This document shows positions 1 through 7,040 of a DNA stretch of 20,112 bases, piece by piece (within the stretch, counting starts at the first letter, position 1; every line of letters starts with the position of its first letter). Under the pieces are notes generated by a model. That model ran no database searches. It was not told where the DNA came from and saw nothing but the letters and a program-made list of their open reading frames with translations. The position numbers and the translations under genes were made by a program. Source of the stretch: Acidimicrobiia bacterium UBA4744 (lineage in GTDB: Bacteria; Actinomycetota; Acidimicrobiia; Spongiisociales; UBA4744); contig DHIO01000027.1 of NCBI GenBank assembly GCA_002403855.1, positions 1-20,112 on the forward strand. Reading direction: 5' to 3'.

Positions 1-125
1 AGGGGCACCTATCGAGCGGCCCCAAGACGCGTGACTGACCCCTGAGGATCAATCAGTGGAATGTCTCACGCACCACAGGAACGGCAAACGAACCAAGAAA
101 CGACCAAGAAAGCAGCAGCCCGACG
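1..125. other. Non-coding stretch downstream of the tRNA, nothing recognised
   Basis: I see no convincing gene here on either strand. It lies past the terminator of the minus-strand tRNA-Pro, so it is the side where tRNA-targeting integrases would insert DNA, but no integrase or attachment-site copy is visible in the window. The only texture is an imperfect pair of adjacent 12-mers at 89-100 and 101-112 (both contain CCAAGAAA). The stretch could also be the edge of a gene or regulatory region that lies outside the window. Confidence 0.5.
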
Positions 126-144
126 ATGAGCCTGCTGAACAAGA

Positions 145-167
145 GAACCCCTGCTGAGCAGGGGTTC
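145..167 (-). terminator. Intrinsic terminator of tRNA-Pro
   Basis: A perfect 10-bp inverted repeat (145-154 with 158-167) closes a 3-nt loop. Read on the minus strand it starts 3 nt after the tRNA CCA end and is followed by a T-rich run (TCTTGTT). This is the classic layout of a factor-independent terminator and is the only convincing one in the window. Confidence 0.85.
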
Positions 168-170
168 CGT

Positions 171-248
171 TGGTCGGGCTGGCCGGATTTGAACCGGCGA
201 CCTCTTGACCCCCAGTCAAGCGCGCTAACCAAGCTGCGCCACAGCCCG
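171..248 (-). tRNA. tRNA-Pro (anticodon GGG)
   Basis: Reading the minus strand gives a full cloverleaf. The 7-bp acceptor stem (242-248 with 175-181) is perfect, the D stem is GCGC/GCGC, the anticodon stem is CTTGA/TCAAG, and the T stem GCCGG/CCGGC carries a TTCAAAT loop. The anticodon loop is CTGGGGG, giving anticodon GGG at 211-213, which reads the proline codons CCC and CCU. The discriminator base is A, and the CCA tail is encoded (171-173). It sits downstream of der and a small membrane ORF on the same strand, and probably also has its own promoter. Confidence 0.96.
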
Positions 249-257
249 TTGGAAGCG

Positions 258-284
258 ATGTTAACCGCGCCGCCGGATCGTCAC
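258..284 (-). promoter_or_regulatory. Putative tRNA-Pro promoter
   Basis: On the minus strand a TAACAT hexamer (258-263) ends 9 nt before the mature tRNA 5' end, which would place transcription start 1-3 nt upstream of it. A GTGACG hexamer (279-284) lies 15 nt further upstream and could act as a weak -35. It overlaps the stop codon of the 48-aa ORF. This is a pattern match only. Confidence 0.35.
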
Positions 285-427
285 GCGCTCCAGGGACAAT
301 TCCCCCACCCCAACCAGGCGGCCAGGCAGAGCACCCCTTCGACGAGACGAATGGCCAGGTACAAACCCGCCACCACCACCATCACCCAGAAGAAAACCGG
401 CCTCTTCTCCGGTTGCGGCTGGGTCAC
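281..427 (-). CDS. Small single-pass membrane protein, 48 aa (hypothetical)
   Basis: A GTG-started frame of 48 codons. The N-terminus is polar and proline/lysine-rich (TQPQPEKRP, residues 2-10). It is followed by a long hydrophobic stretch at about residues 11-42, rich in V, L, A, F and W, and a short tail ending NCPWSA. This predicts one membrane helix with the N-terminus probably in the cytoplasm. A GAAGG Shine-Dalgarno sequence lies 8 nt before the GTG. The gene starts 42 nt after the der stop and ends 32 nt before tRNA-Pro, all on one strand, so co-transcription with der is likely. I do not recognise the family. Hydrophobic composition, a good ribosome site and position argue for a real gene, but chance is not excluded at this length. 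Confidence 0.55.
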   Translation of the reverse strand: MTQPQPEKRPVFFWVMVVVAGLYLAIRLVEGVLCLAAWLGWGNCPWSA

Positions 428-469
428 AGGGACAGCCTTCGATGGTCGGAAGAGGTTCGCCTGTGACGT

Positions 470-1786
470 TCAGCCACGCCTCACCCTTTTCGCACGGGTC
501 AGGAGATGCATCGGCGTGCCGTCGAATTCCATTTCCGCCCGGAGCCGGTTCTCCAGATACCGCAGATAGTCCTCGCCGAGCTCACCGCCCGACACGAAGA
601 CGATGATGGTCGGCGGGTTGGTGCCCGCCTGGACGGCATATTGGATCTTGGGTCGGCGACCCTTCCGCACCGGAGGTGGGTGGGCCGCTTGCCAGTCCCG
701 AATCCGACGATTCAGGTGGCCGGTGGGGATGCGGCGGGCGCGGTTCTCGAGCACCATTTCCAACGCTGCTGCCAAGCGATGGAGTCGTGCTCCGGTCAGG
801 GCCGAGATGCGAAGCACCGGCGCCCAGCCCACGAAGCCCAGCCTTTCACCCACCCCGAAGGTAGTCGCCTGGCGCTGTTCCAGGTCGGGAAGATCCCACT
901 TGTTGAGAAGGAGGATCAGCCCGGCGCCCGATTTGGCAGCTTCTTCGGCAATCCGTTGATCCTGCTGGGTCACCCCCTCTGTGGCGTCGACCAGCAGCAG
1001 CGCCACGTCCGCTTCGTCGAGGGCCTGGCGGGCGCGAATGACCGAATAGAAGTCGGCGCTGTCTTTCACCTTGGGTGCCCGGCGGATCCCGGCTGTATCC
1101 ACCACCCGGAAACGCTCGTCGCCGATAGTCACTTGGACATCGATCGGATCTCTCGTCGTTCCGGGTGTCGGCGAGACCAGCACTCGTTCCTCGCCGACCA
1201 GCCGGTTGAGCAGGGTCGACTTGCCGACGTTGGGACGACCGATGATGGCCAGAGTGGGGAACTCACCTTCGTGACCGGCTTCCGCCTCGGGCAACGCTTC
1301 CACCAATCGGTCGAGCAGGTCCCCGACTCCGCGGCCGTGGAGGGCGCTGACCGGAACCGGCTCTCCCAGCCCGGTCTTCCACAACGAGGCAATGCCCGTC
1401 TCCCGAGCCGCGTCGTCGATCTTGTTGGCAACCAGGATCACACTCGTGGCGGTTTCGCTCAGCATCGCCGCTACTGCCGCATCGTCTTCCGACAGGCCGA
1501 CGGTGCCATCCACTACGAAGAGCACCACGTCGGCTCCCTGCAGGGCCGCGTCTGCTTGGGCGGTTATCCCTGCCGTCAGTTCCTCACGCGGATCCAACTC
1601 CCAACCGCCCGTATCGATCAAGATGAAATCACGGCCCGCCCAGTCGGCACGAAACTCGCGCCGGTCGCGGGTAACGCCCGGGCGTTCCTGAACAACGGCC
1701 GCCCGGCGACCCAGCACCCGGTTGACCAGCGTCGATTTCCCGACGTTGGGACGGCCCAGTACGGCAACCACCGGAAGCCGGCTCAT
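470..1786 (-). CDS. der: Ribosome biogenesis GTPase Der (EngA)
   Basis: Der is an essential double-GTPase that acts in 50S ribosomal subunit assembly. The 438-aa protein has two complete G domains in tandem. The first has a P-loop GRPNVGKS at 11-18, DTGG at 58-61 and NKID at 121-124. The second has a P-loop at 183-190, DTAG at 230-233 and NKWD at 295-298. A KH-like C-terminal domain follows (about 350-432), with the family motif around HPPPVRKGRRPKIQY. Length is normal. The ATG at 1786 opens directly before the conserved N-terminus, but no clear Shine-Dalgarno sequence precedes it. In related genomes der follows cmk directly; here the inverted ispH gene separates them. A long open frame on the opposite strand is a codon-bias shadow. 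Confidence 0.98.
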   Translation of the reverse strand: MSRLPVVAVLGRPNVGKSTLVNRVLGRRAAVVQERPGVTRDRREFRADWAGRDFILIDTGGWELDPREELTAGITAQADAALQGADVVLFVVDGTVGLSEDDAAVAAMLSETATSVILVANKIDDAARETGIASLWKTGLGEPVPVSALHGRGVGDLLDRLVEALPEAEAGHEGEFPTLAIIGRPNVGKSTLLNRLVGEERVLVSPTPGTTRDPIDVQVTIGDERFRVVDTAGIRRAPKVKDSADFYSVIRARQALDEADVALLLVDATEGVTQQDQRIAEEAAKSGAGLILLLNKWDLPDLEQRQATTFGVGERLGFVGWAPVLRISALTGARLHRLAAALEMVLENRARRIPTGHLNRRIRDWQAAHPPPVRKGRRPKIQYAVQAGTNPPTIIVFVSGGELGEDYLRYLENRLRAEMEFDGTPMHLLTRAKRVRRG

Positions 1787-1826
1787 AATGGTTCTGTCTT
1801 GCTCTGCACGCCCCCAGCTTAAGGAG

Positions 1827-1850
1827 CCGACGCGGCCCGGGCCGCGTCGG
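1827..1850. promoter_or_regulatory. Perfect 24-bp palindrome in the der/ispH divergent gap
   Basis: Twelve bases (1827-1838) are followed immediately by their exact reverse complement (1839-1850), with no loop and nearly pure G+C. It is the only long perfect palindrome I found outside genes. It lies between divergent genes, so it is not needed as a terminator for either. If ispH starts transcription at its ATG, the palindrome covers about -52 to -29, overlapping the -35 zone, the place expected for an operator bound by a dimeric regulator. A hairpin in the der leader is the alternative. Confidence 0.5.
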
Positions 1851-1866
1851 AAACTGTGAGCTTTCC

Positions 1867-1872
1867 TACCAT
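1867..1872 (+). promoter_or_regulatory. Putative -10 element, leaderless ispH promoter
   Basis: The hexamer TACCAT matches the actinobacterial TANNNT -10 pattern and ends exactly 6 nt before the ispH ATG, so transcription would start on the A of the start codon. No usable Shine-Dalgarno sequence lies close to the ATG (AAGGAG at 1821-1826 is 52 nt away), which supports a leaderless message. No consensus -35 is visible. Confidence 0.45.
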
Positions 1873-1878
1873 GGGGCC

Positions 1879-2925
1879 ATGCCCGAGAAAGTACTACTCG
1901 CCGAACCTCGCGGTTTCTGCGCCGGAGTCGAAATGGCCATCAAGGCCCTCACCTGGATGGTGAGGGTCTTCGAGCCGCCCGTGTACTGCTACCACCAGAT
2001 CGTCCACAACCAGTGGGTGGTCAAGGCCTTCGAGCAGGTCGGAGTGGTGTTCGTCGATGAGATCGATGAGGTACCGGAGGGTGCCCCGATCATGCTGTCG
2101 GCGCACGGGTCGGCACCGGACGTTGTGGTAGGCGCCGGCGAGCGAGCCGGTGTCGTCATTGACGCGGTCTGCCCGCTGGTCACCAAGGTCCATCATGAGG
2201 TCAAGCGCATGGCCGGAAGAGGTTTCGACATCATCTACGTGGGCCACGACGGACACGACGAGGCGATCGGTACTGTCGCCGAAGCTCCCGAGGCAATCGC
2301 TCTTGTTCAGCCGGAAACCGGTCTGTCCGGATTCCATCCTGCCGACCCGTCCAGGGTGGCGCTCCTGGCCCAAACGACCCTGGGTTTTCACGAATGGCGG
2401 GCGGTTCTCGACGAAGCCGAGGATAGGTACCCGGACTTGTGGACCGCCCGTAAGAGCGACCTCTGCTACGCCACCACCAACCGGCAGGAGGCGGTGCAAC
2501 GGCTCACCGAGAGGGTGGATCTGATCCTGGTGGTCGGTTCGGAGAACTCCTCCAACACCCAGGCACTGGTCCGTGTCGCCGAGGAGTCTGGAACCGTGGC
2601 GTACCGGATCGACAACGCCGAATCCATCCAGGAAGAATGGCTGGCGGACGCCCGGGTTGTCGGATTGACCGCCGGCGCCTCCGCCCCGGACCATCTCGTG
2701 CAGGAGGTCATCGAGCGCATCAACCCGTCGACGGGCTTCGAGTTGTTCCGGGTCACGGACGAGGAAGAGTACTTCCCACTTCCCCGTCAGCTGCGGGGCT
2801 TCCTCAATGCCCTGCAATCCGCCGTCGAAGGCGGCTTCACGGCCCGTTTCCCCGGTCGGCCGGGTTTGCTCGAAAACGATCGTGATTGGACTGCCACCGA
2901 GGCACTGCAGCTGGTACGTCCCTAG
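1879..2925 (+). CDS. ispH: 4-hydroxy-3-methylbut-2-enyl diphosphate reductase
   Basis: IspH is the last enzyme of the MEP pathway. It uses a [4Fe-4S] cluster to reduce HMBPP to IPP and DMAPP. All three cluster cysteines are visible: C14 (RGFCAGV), C98 (DAVCPLV) and C196 (SDLCYAT). Substrate-site residues are also present: H43 (IVHN), H76 (SAHGS), E128 in HDEAIGT, T167 (AQTTLG), the SENSSN block at 221-226 and S268 (TAGASAP). At 348 aa it is slightly longer than the usual 310-320 aa, because of a C-terminal tail after about residue 300. It is the only plus-strand gene in the left half of the window. Its stop overlaps the aroA-cmk stop inside a shared CTAG. MEP-pathway isoprenoid synthesis is implied for the host. 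Confidence 0.98.
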   Translation: MPEKVLLAEPRGFCAGVEMAIKALTWMVRVFEPPVYCYHQIVHNQWVVKAFEQVGVVFVDEIDEVPEGAPIMLSAHGSAPDVVVGAGERAGVVIDAVCPLVTKVHHEVKRMAGRGFDIIYVGHDGHDEAIGTVAEAPEAIALVQPETGLSGFHPADPSRVALLAQTTLGFHEWRAVLDEAEDRYPDLWTARKSDLCYATTNRQEAVQRLTERVDLILVVGSENSSNTQALVRVAEESGTVAYRIDNAESIQEEWLADARVVGLTAGASAPDHLVQEVIERINPSTGFELFRVTDEEEYFPLPRQLRGFLNALQSAVEGGFTARFPGRPGLLENDRDWTATEALQLVRP

Positions 2926-4964
2926 GAGCCGGCGGACCGCTGACCGACCTCCTCCAGGATTCGGTCGATGACCTCATCGATGGTCATGTCGGACGTGTCC
3001 ACCGCAACTGCATCGGGAGCCGATCGCAATGGAGAAGTCTTGCGGGTCGAGTCCCGTCGATCACGGCGCTCCAGCTCGAGGGCGATACCCGCAAGCGATT
3101 CGGCGGAGTCGGTCAGTTCACCAGCCCGGCGAATGGCCCTTACCTCCGGACGGGCGGTGATGAAGATCTTGACGAGAGCATCCGGGAAGACAACCGTGCC
3201 GATGTCGCGCCCTTCAACCACCGCCGAGCCTCCTTGCCTCTCCACCCAGGCCCGCTGATGACCGACCAGCACTTCACGCACCGCCGCTACCACCGACAAC
3301 TTGCTGGCGTACGAGGTCACCTCCGGGCGACGGATCGCATCGTTCACGTCCTCGTCGTCCAACAGCATGACCCCGTCTCGATAGTCGTACTCGGCGTTGC
3401 GGACCACTTCGGCCACCAATCCTGCGTCATCGGGGTCGACTTCGCTCCGGATGACGGCCAGAGCGGCGGCCCGGTAGAACGCTCCGGTGTCCAGATGGGG
3501 CAGGTTGAGTCGATCGGCTACTCCCCTACTCACGGTCGTCTTGCCTGCCCCACCGGGTCCGTCGATCGCCACCACCAACCGGGTGGTAGTCCCGCCATCC
3601 TCCGCCGGCACCCTCGCCACCCTGCCCCCCTCGGGCCACAAGCGTTCGAGGTCCTCGAAGAAAGTCGGCCACGTCTTGGCCACACAACCCGGATCGCGAA
3701 TCACCACCCCGGGGACCACCAGACCGGCCAGGGTGAAGGCCATAGCCATTCGGTGGTCTTCGTACGTGTCGATTTCGGCTCCGTGCACCAAACCCGACCG
3801 CACGGACAGCCAGTCGGGCCCGGCTTCTGCCTCAACTCCCATCTTGCGAAGCTCGGTTTCGAGGGCGGCGAGGCGGTCGGATTCCTTGATACGCAGGTTG
3901 GAGACATTGGTGAGGCGGGTCGACCCGGTGGCGAACGCCGCGGCAACCGCCACGGCCAGGACGGCGTCCGGCATTCGTCCCATGTCGACCTCGACACCCT
4001 GTAACCCATGCGCCGGACCGGTCAACGTGACTTCGGAACCGGTCCATTCCACCCGGCATCCCATAGCCGTCAGCACGTCCAGGATGGCCAGATCCGCCTG
4101 AGACGAGTCCCGTCTGAACCCGGGCAACGTCACGGAACCGGCGGTTATGGCGGCGGCCACCAGCGGATAGGCGGCGGCGGAAGCATCAGGCTCCACCTCA
4201 TACAGGATGGGCTGATACTCGCCGCGCGGCACTTGCATCCCCTTCTGGTGCAACTCAGCGTGCACCCCGAACGCCCGCATCACCTCGATGGTGCTCTCCA
4301 CGTAGGGACGCGAGACCAGCACGCCGTCCCGGAACTCGAGGGACGTATCCCGGGCCGCGTACGGAGCAGCCAAGGCGATCGCCGAGACGAACTGGCTGGA
4401 ACGCCGTGCATCGATCACCGCATGACCGCCCGCCAACCCCCCTCCAGCGACTCGAACCGGCAGACCACCTTCTTCTCCCAGAACTTCAACGTCGGCACCG
4501 AGCGACAGGAGCGTTGCCAGTAATTCCCCGATCGGTCGCCGGCGCATGCGGGGCGTGCCGTCGATGATCGAAGGGCCGTCGGCGATCGTGGCAGCGGCGG
4601 TGATGAATCGGGCGGTGGTACCGGAGGCGGCCACGTCGAGGGGTTGTGGCGACGCGTGCAGGGATCCGCCGGTTCCCTGGACGGTCACCGTTTCGCCCGT
4701 CTTGGTCACCGAACCCCCCAAACGGGTCAGGCAATGGATCATCACCCGGGTGTCGTCGGCGTCGAGGACCCGCGTCAGCGTGCTCGTCCCGTCCGCCAGG
4801 GTTGCACACAGCAGCGCCCGGTTGGTCAGGCTCTTCGAACCGGGCAAGTCCAATGTGCCGTCGACGGGACCGCGGCTGTGGATGCGCATCCGATCGGGGA
4901 ACCGGGTTGGGTCTTCCATTACCGGGGAGTCTGGCACGAGGTCACGCAGCCGTCGCCGCGGCAT
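2922..4964 (-). CDS. aroA-cmk: Bifunctional EPSP synthase / cytidylate kinase fusion
   Basis: One uninterrupted frame joins two full enzymes. Residues about 26-445 are EPSP synthase, which joins shikimate-3-phosphate and PEP. They show PGSKSLTNR with K44, SGTTAR (114-119), SSQF (189-192), MPDAV with catalytic D333, RIKESDR with E361, and YEDHRM. Residues about 462-680 are CMP kinase: a P-loop GPGGAGKT at 469-476, DTGAFYR (492-498), EGRDIG (584-589) and the RDRRDSTR region at 634-641. A linker of about 15 residues lies between them. Glycine 115 at the glyphosate-relevant position suggests a sensitive-type EPSPS. The ATG at 4964 is chosen because GAGGAGG lies 12 nt before it, but that sequence also encodes the RluB tail. 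ATGs at 4919 and 4889 are possible and remove only non-conserved residues. It is the last gene of the long array, overlapping rluB by 23 bp. Confidence 0.95.
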   Translation of the reverse strand: MPRRRLRDLVPDSPVMEDPTRFPDRMRIHSRGPVDGTLDLPGSKSLTNRALLCATLADGTSTLTRVLDADDTRVMIHCLTRLGGSVTKTGETVTVQGTGGSLHASPQPLDVAASGTTARFITAAATIADGPSIIDGTPRMRRRPIGELLATLLSLGADVEVLGEEGGLPVRVAGGGLAGGHAVIDARRSSQFVSAIALAAPYAARDTSLEFRDGVLVSRPYVESTIEVMRAFGVHAELHQKGMQVPRGEYQPILYEVEPDASAAAYPLVAAAITAGSVTLPGFRRDSSQADLAILDVLTAMGCRVEWTGSEVTLTGPAHGLQGVEVDMGRMPDAVLAVAVAAAFATGSTRLTNVSNLRIKESDRLAALETELRKMGVEAEAGPDWLSVRSGLVHGAEIDTYEDHRMAMAFTLAGLVVPGVVIRDPGCVAKTWPTFFEDLERLWPEGGRVARVPAEDGGTTTRLVVAIDGPGGAGKTTVSRGVADRLNLPHLDTGAFYRAAALAVIRSEVDPDDAGLVAEVVRNAEYDYRDGVMLLDDEDVNDAIRRPEVTSYASKLSVVAAVREVLVGHQRAWVERQGGSAVVEGRDIGTVVFPDALVKIFITARPEVRAIRRAGELTDSAESLAGIALELERRDRRDSTRKTSPLRSAPDAVAVDTSDMTIDEVIDRILEEVGQRSAGS

Positions 4965-5661
4965 AGAGGGAACGCACCTCCTCAACGGTCAGCGAGCGCG
5001 ATACTCCGCTCTTGAGATGCGGATCCCGGAGCGGGCCGATGGCGGTGCGAAACAGCCGGAGGACCGGGTAGCCGAGGGCATCGCACATGCGGCGGATCTC
5101 TCGCTTGCGGCCCTCACCGATGACGATCTCCACCGACGCCCTATTCCTGGCCGTATCCAGCAACCGGGCGGAGAGCGCCTTGGCGGGACCGTCGTCCAGG
5201 TCGATTCCGGCTTCGAGCTTGCGGACCTCTGCCACCGTCGGCGCCCCCCGGACCAGAACGTTGTAGCTCTTGGGTACACCATGACGCGGATGGGTCAGGA
5301 GGTTGGTCAATTCTCCGTCGTTGGTGAGCAGAAGCAGGCCTTCGGAGTCGACGTCGAGACGTCCTACCGGGTAGACCCGCGAACGGGCCGGCACCAGGTC
5401 GATGACGGTGGGACGCCCCTGAGGATCCGAGGCGGTACTCACCACGCCGGGCGGTTTGTTGACCAGGTAGTACACGAGATCTGGACGGACCGGCAGGCGC
5501 ACGCCGTCCACTTCAACCACGACCGATTCGGGTTCGATCTTCTGCCCCAGATGGGCGGAAACTCCATCGACGGTGACACGACCCTCTCTGATCAACTCCT
5601 CGGCGCCGCGGCGCGAGGTGAGTCCGGAATGGGCGATCAGCTTCTGCAGACGCTCCGTCAC
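4942..5661 (-). CDS. rluB: Ribosomal large-subunit pseudouridine synthase, RluB/RsuA family
   Basis: Isomerises uridine to pseudouridine, most likely in 23S rRNA. The 239-aa protein has an N-terminal S4 RNA-binding domain (about 1-60, with SRRGAEELIREGRV) and the RsuA-type catalytic core. The catalytic aspartate is D103 in the motif VGRLDVDSEGLLLLTNDGEL (99-118). The family's KPPGVVST (69-76) and GRKREIRRM elements are present. The GTG start at 5661 overlaps the scpB stop by 4 nt (GTGA), so translation is coupled. Its place between scpB and cmk is the usual actinobacterial one. Whether the target is the RluB position or another U cannot be read from sequence. Confidence 0.95.
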   Translation of the reverse strand: MTERLQKLIAHSGLTSRRGAEELIREGRVTVDGVSAHLGQKIEPESVVVEVDGVRLPVRPDLVYYLVNKPPGVVSTASDPQGRPTVIDLVPARSRVYPVGRLDVDSEGLLLLTNDGELTNLLTHPRHGVPKSYNVLVRGAPTVAEVRKLEAGIDLDDGPAKALSARLLDTARNRASVEIVIGEGRKREIRRMCDALGYPVLRLFRTAIGPLRDPHLKSGVSRSLTVEEVRSLYAAATAA

Positions 5662-6215
5662 GGGTCGGCTCGGAAGGTCTCCTCGAGAGTCTCAACCACT
5701 GTGGACGGTGGGACATGATCGGCCAGGGGCGGAAGATCTTCCATCGACTGCAGGCCGAGCCTCTCGAGGAACAGCCCCGTTGTACCGTAGATCGTGGGAG
5801 TGCCAGGCAGCGGCAACCGTCCAACCTCTTCGATGAGCCCTCGCCGTTCCAGAGTTCGGATCGCAGAGTCCGAATCCACCCCCCGGATCTCGGCAATCTG
5901 GCTTCGGGATACCGGCTGGCGATAGGCGACGACGGACAACACTTCGAGCGCCGCACTCGACAGCCGGTTGGCGGTATCCGTCGAGGCGAACCTCTCGAGG
6001 TAGGGAAAAGCCTCCGGGTGGCTGTAGCAGCGCCAGCCTCCCGCAGCGCGCCTCAGCACGATGCCACTCCCCCGGGCCGACAGGTCCGCCGACAAGCCTT
6101 CGAGCTCTGCTTCCACTGCAGCCACCGGTATCTCGAGCACTTCTGCCAGTTCCTCGGACGGTACCGGCTGTTCCGCGACGAAAAGGATGGCTTCCAGAAT
6201 GCTGCGACTCTTCAC
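5658..6215 (-). CDS. scpB: Segregation and condensation protein B
   Basis: ScpB is the kite subunit that, with ScpA, forms the SMC condensin complex for chromosome compaction and segregation. The 185-aa product has the two winged-helix domains typical of the family: about 1-80 beginning SRSILEAILFVAEQP, and about 85-165 with SSAALEVLSVVAYRQPVSRS, IRGVDSDSAIRTLERRGLI and the TYP-like TIYGTT strand. The frame is open further upstream to 6323, but the GTG at 6215 is preferred: it overlaps the scpA stop by 4 nt (GTGA), is preceded by GGAG, and gives the expected N-terminus. A GTG at 6230 is a weaker alternative. An smc gene is not in this window. Confidence 0.95.
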   Translation of the reverse strand: MKSRSILEAILFVAEQPVPSEELAEVLEIPVAAVEAELEGLSADLSARGSGIVLRRAAGGWRCYSHPEAFPYLERFASTDTANRLSSAALEVLSVVAYRQPVSRSQIAEIRGVDSDSAIRTLERRGLIEEVGRLPLPGTPTIYGTTGLFLERLGLQSMEDLPPLADHVPPSTVVETLEETFRADP

Positions 6216-7006
6216 GACGTACGACTCCACTCGCTGGTCAGGGTGGCCGGAATCCCGTGATCCAACCGCCGGACTCGAATGTCGGCCAGCCAGTCGCCTT
6301 GAGCCACCTCCACGAGGCCCCATTTGGCCAGCTCGAGCAGTGCGAGAAAGTAGGCGACCACGTCAACTTTCCGTTTGGTGTGGTCCACCAGCTTCTCGAA
6401 GCTGGTTTCGGCTTCTCCCTCGATCTTCGATCTGAGATCGTTGAGGGCGGCTTCCACTGAGGGGAGCTCGAGGTCGAGATGGTCGAGATCCGGTTCCCGG
6501 TTCGGGGCGGCGAGGACACGAACGGCAATGGCGGCCAGGCCGCGCGCATCGACCGGGACCGTGACCTCCGCAGGTTGGGGTGTGACCGGCTGGTCCATTC
6601 CCACCGACCGGGGAACGTACCGGTTGGTCTCTTGCCACCGGTGGGTCAGAACGGCTGCCACATCTTTGAAGGTCACACAGGCAAGCAAGCGGGCGAGCAG
6701 CCGATCGCGCTCTTCCATCAATTCGAGCTCTTCGTCCAGGTCCACGGCTGCGTCCTCGGGGAGGAGATGGCGTGCCTTGAGCTGCACCAACGTCGAAGCA
6801 ATCAACAGAAATTCGCTTGTGACTTCCATGTCGAGTTCCCGCATTCCGTCCAGGAAGGACAGATACTCGGCCACCAGATCTATCAGGCTGAGCTTGGTGA
6901 TCTCCACCTGCCGGCGGGTAGTCAGCTGAAGCAGCAGATCGAGTGGTCCCTCGAATACGGCAGTCTTCACTTCGTAGGTCATGGCTTCTGGTTCGTTGGT
7001 GAACAT
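6212..7006 (-). CDS. scpA: Segregation and condensation protein A
   Basis: ScpA is the kleisin that bridges SMC heads and binds ScpB. The N-terminal family block is clear (VFEGPLDLLLQL at about 18-29), then EVTSEFLLIASTLVQLKARHLLP, then an acidic region (DLDEELELMEERD). A C-terminal winged helix follows with RKVDVVAYFLALLELAKWGLVEVAQ. The product is 264 aa, a normal length. The start is uncertain. The ATG at 7006 has GGGAG about 14 nt upstream. The ATG at 6982 gives a start nearer the family norm. A GTG at 7054 would overlap the HD gene. The 34-bp gap before this ATG is the widest inside the array and contains -10-like hexamers, so a secondary promoter is possible. Confidence 0.95.
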   Translation of the reverse strand: MFTNEPEAMTYEVKTAVFEGPLDLLLQLTTRRQVEITKLSLIDLVAEYLSFLDGMRELDMEVTSEFLLIASTLVQLKARHLLPEDAAVDLDEELELMEERDRLLARLLACVTFKDVAAVLTHRWQETNRYVPRSVGMDQPVTPQPAEVTVPVDARGLAAIAVRVLAAPNREPDLDHLDLELPSVEAALNDLRSKIEGEAETSFEKLVDHTKRKVDVVAYFLALLELAKWGLVEVAQGDWLADIRVRRLDHGIPATLTSEWSRTS

Positions 7007-7040
7007 GTATGGTATTGCCCGCTCCCTCGGTAGCGCTGCA

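Noticed and set aside
506..1822. A 438-codon plus-strand open frame opposite der, the same length as Der itself
   Set aside because: It mirrors the der codons in a fixed antisense frame. GC-rich third positions keep such frames open. The product shows no domain and der is unmistakable.
2900..2950. Search for a bidirectional terminator between ispH and aroA-cmk
   Set aside because: No inverted repeat or T-run is visible; the genes simply share CTAG at their stops.
4546..5718. Long plus-strand frame (390 codons) opposite aroA-cmk and rluB
   Set aside because: It crosses the junction of two clearly coding minus-strand genes and has no recognisable domain.
6216..6323. 36-residue N-terminal extension of ScpB
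   Set aside because: Inside scpA, glycine/arginine-rich, and the GTG at 6215 has both a ribosome site and a coupled stop.
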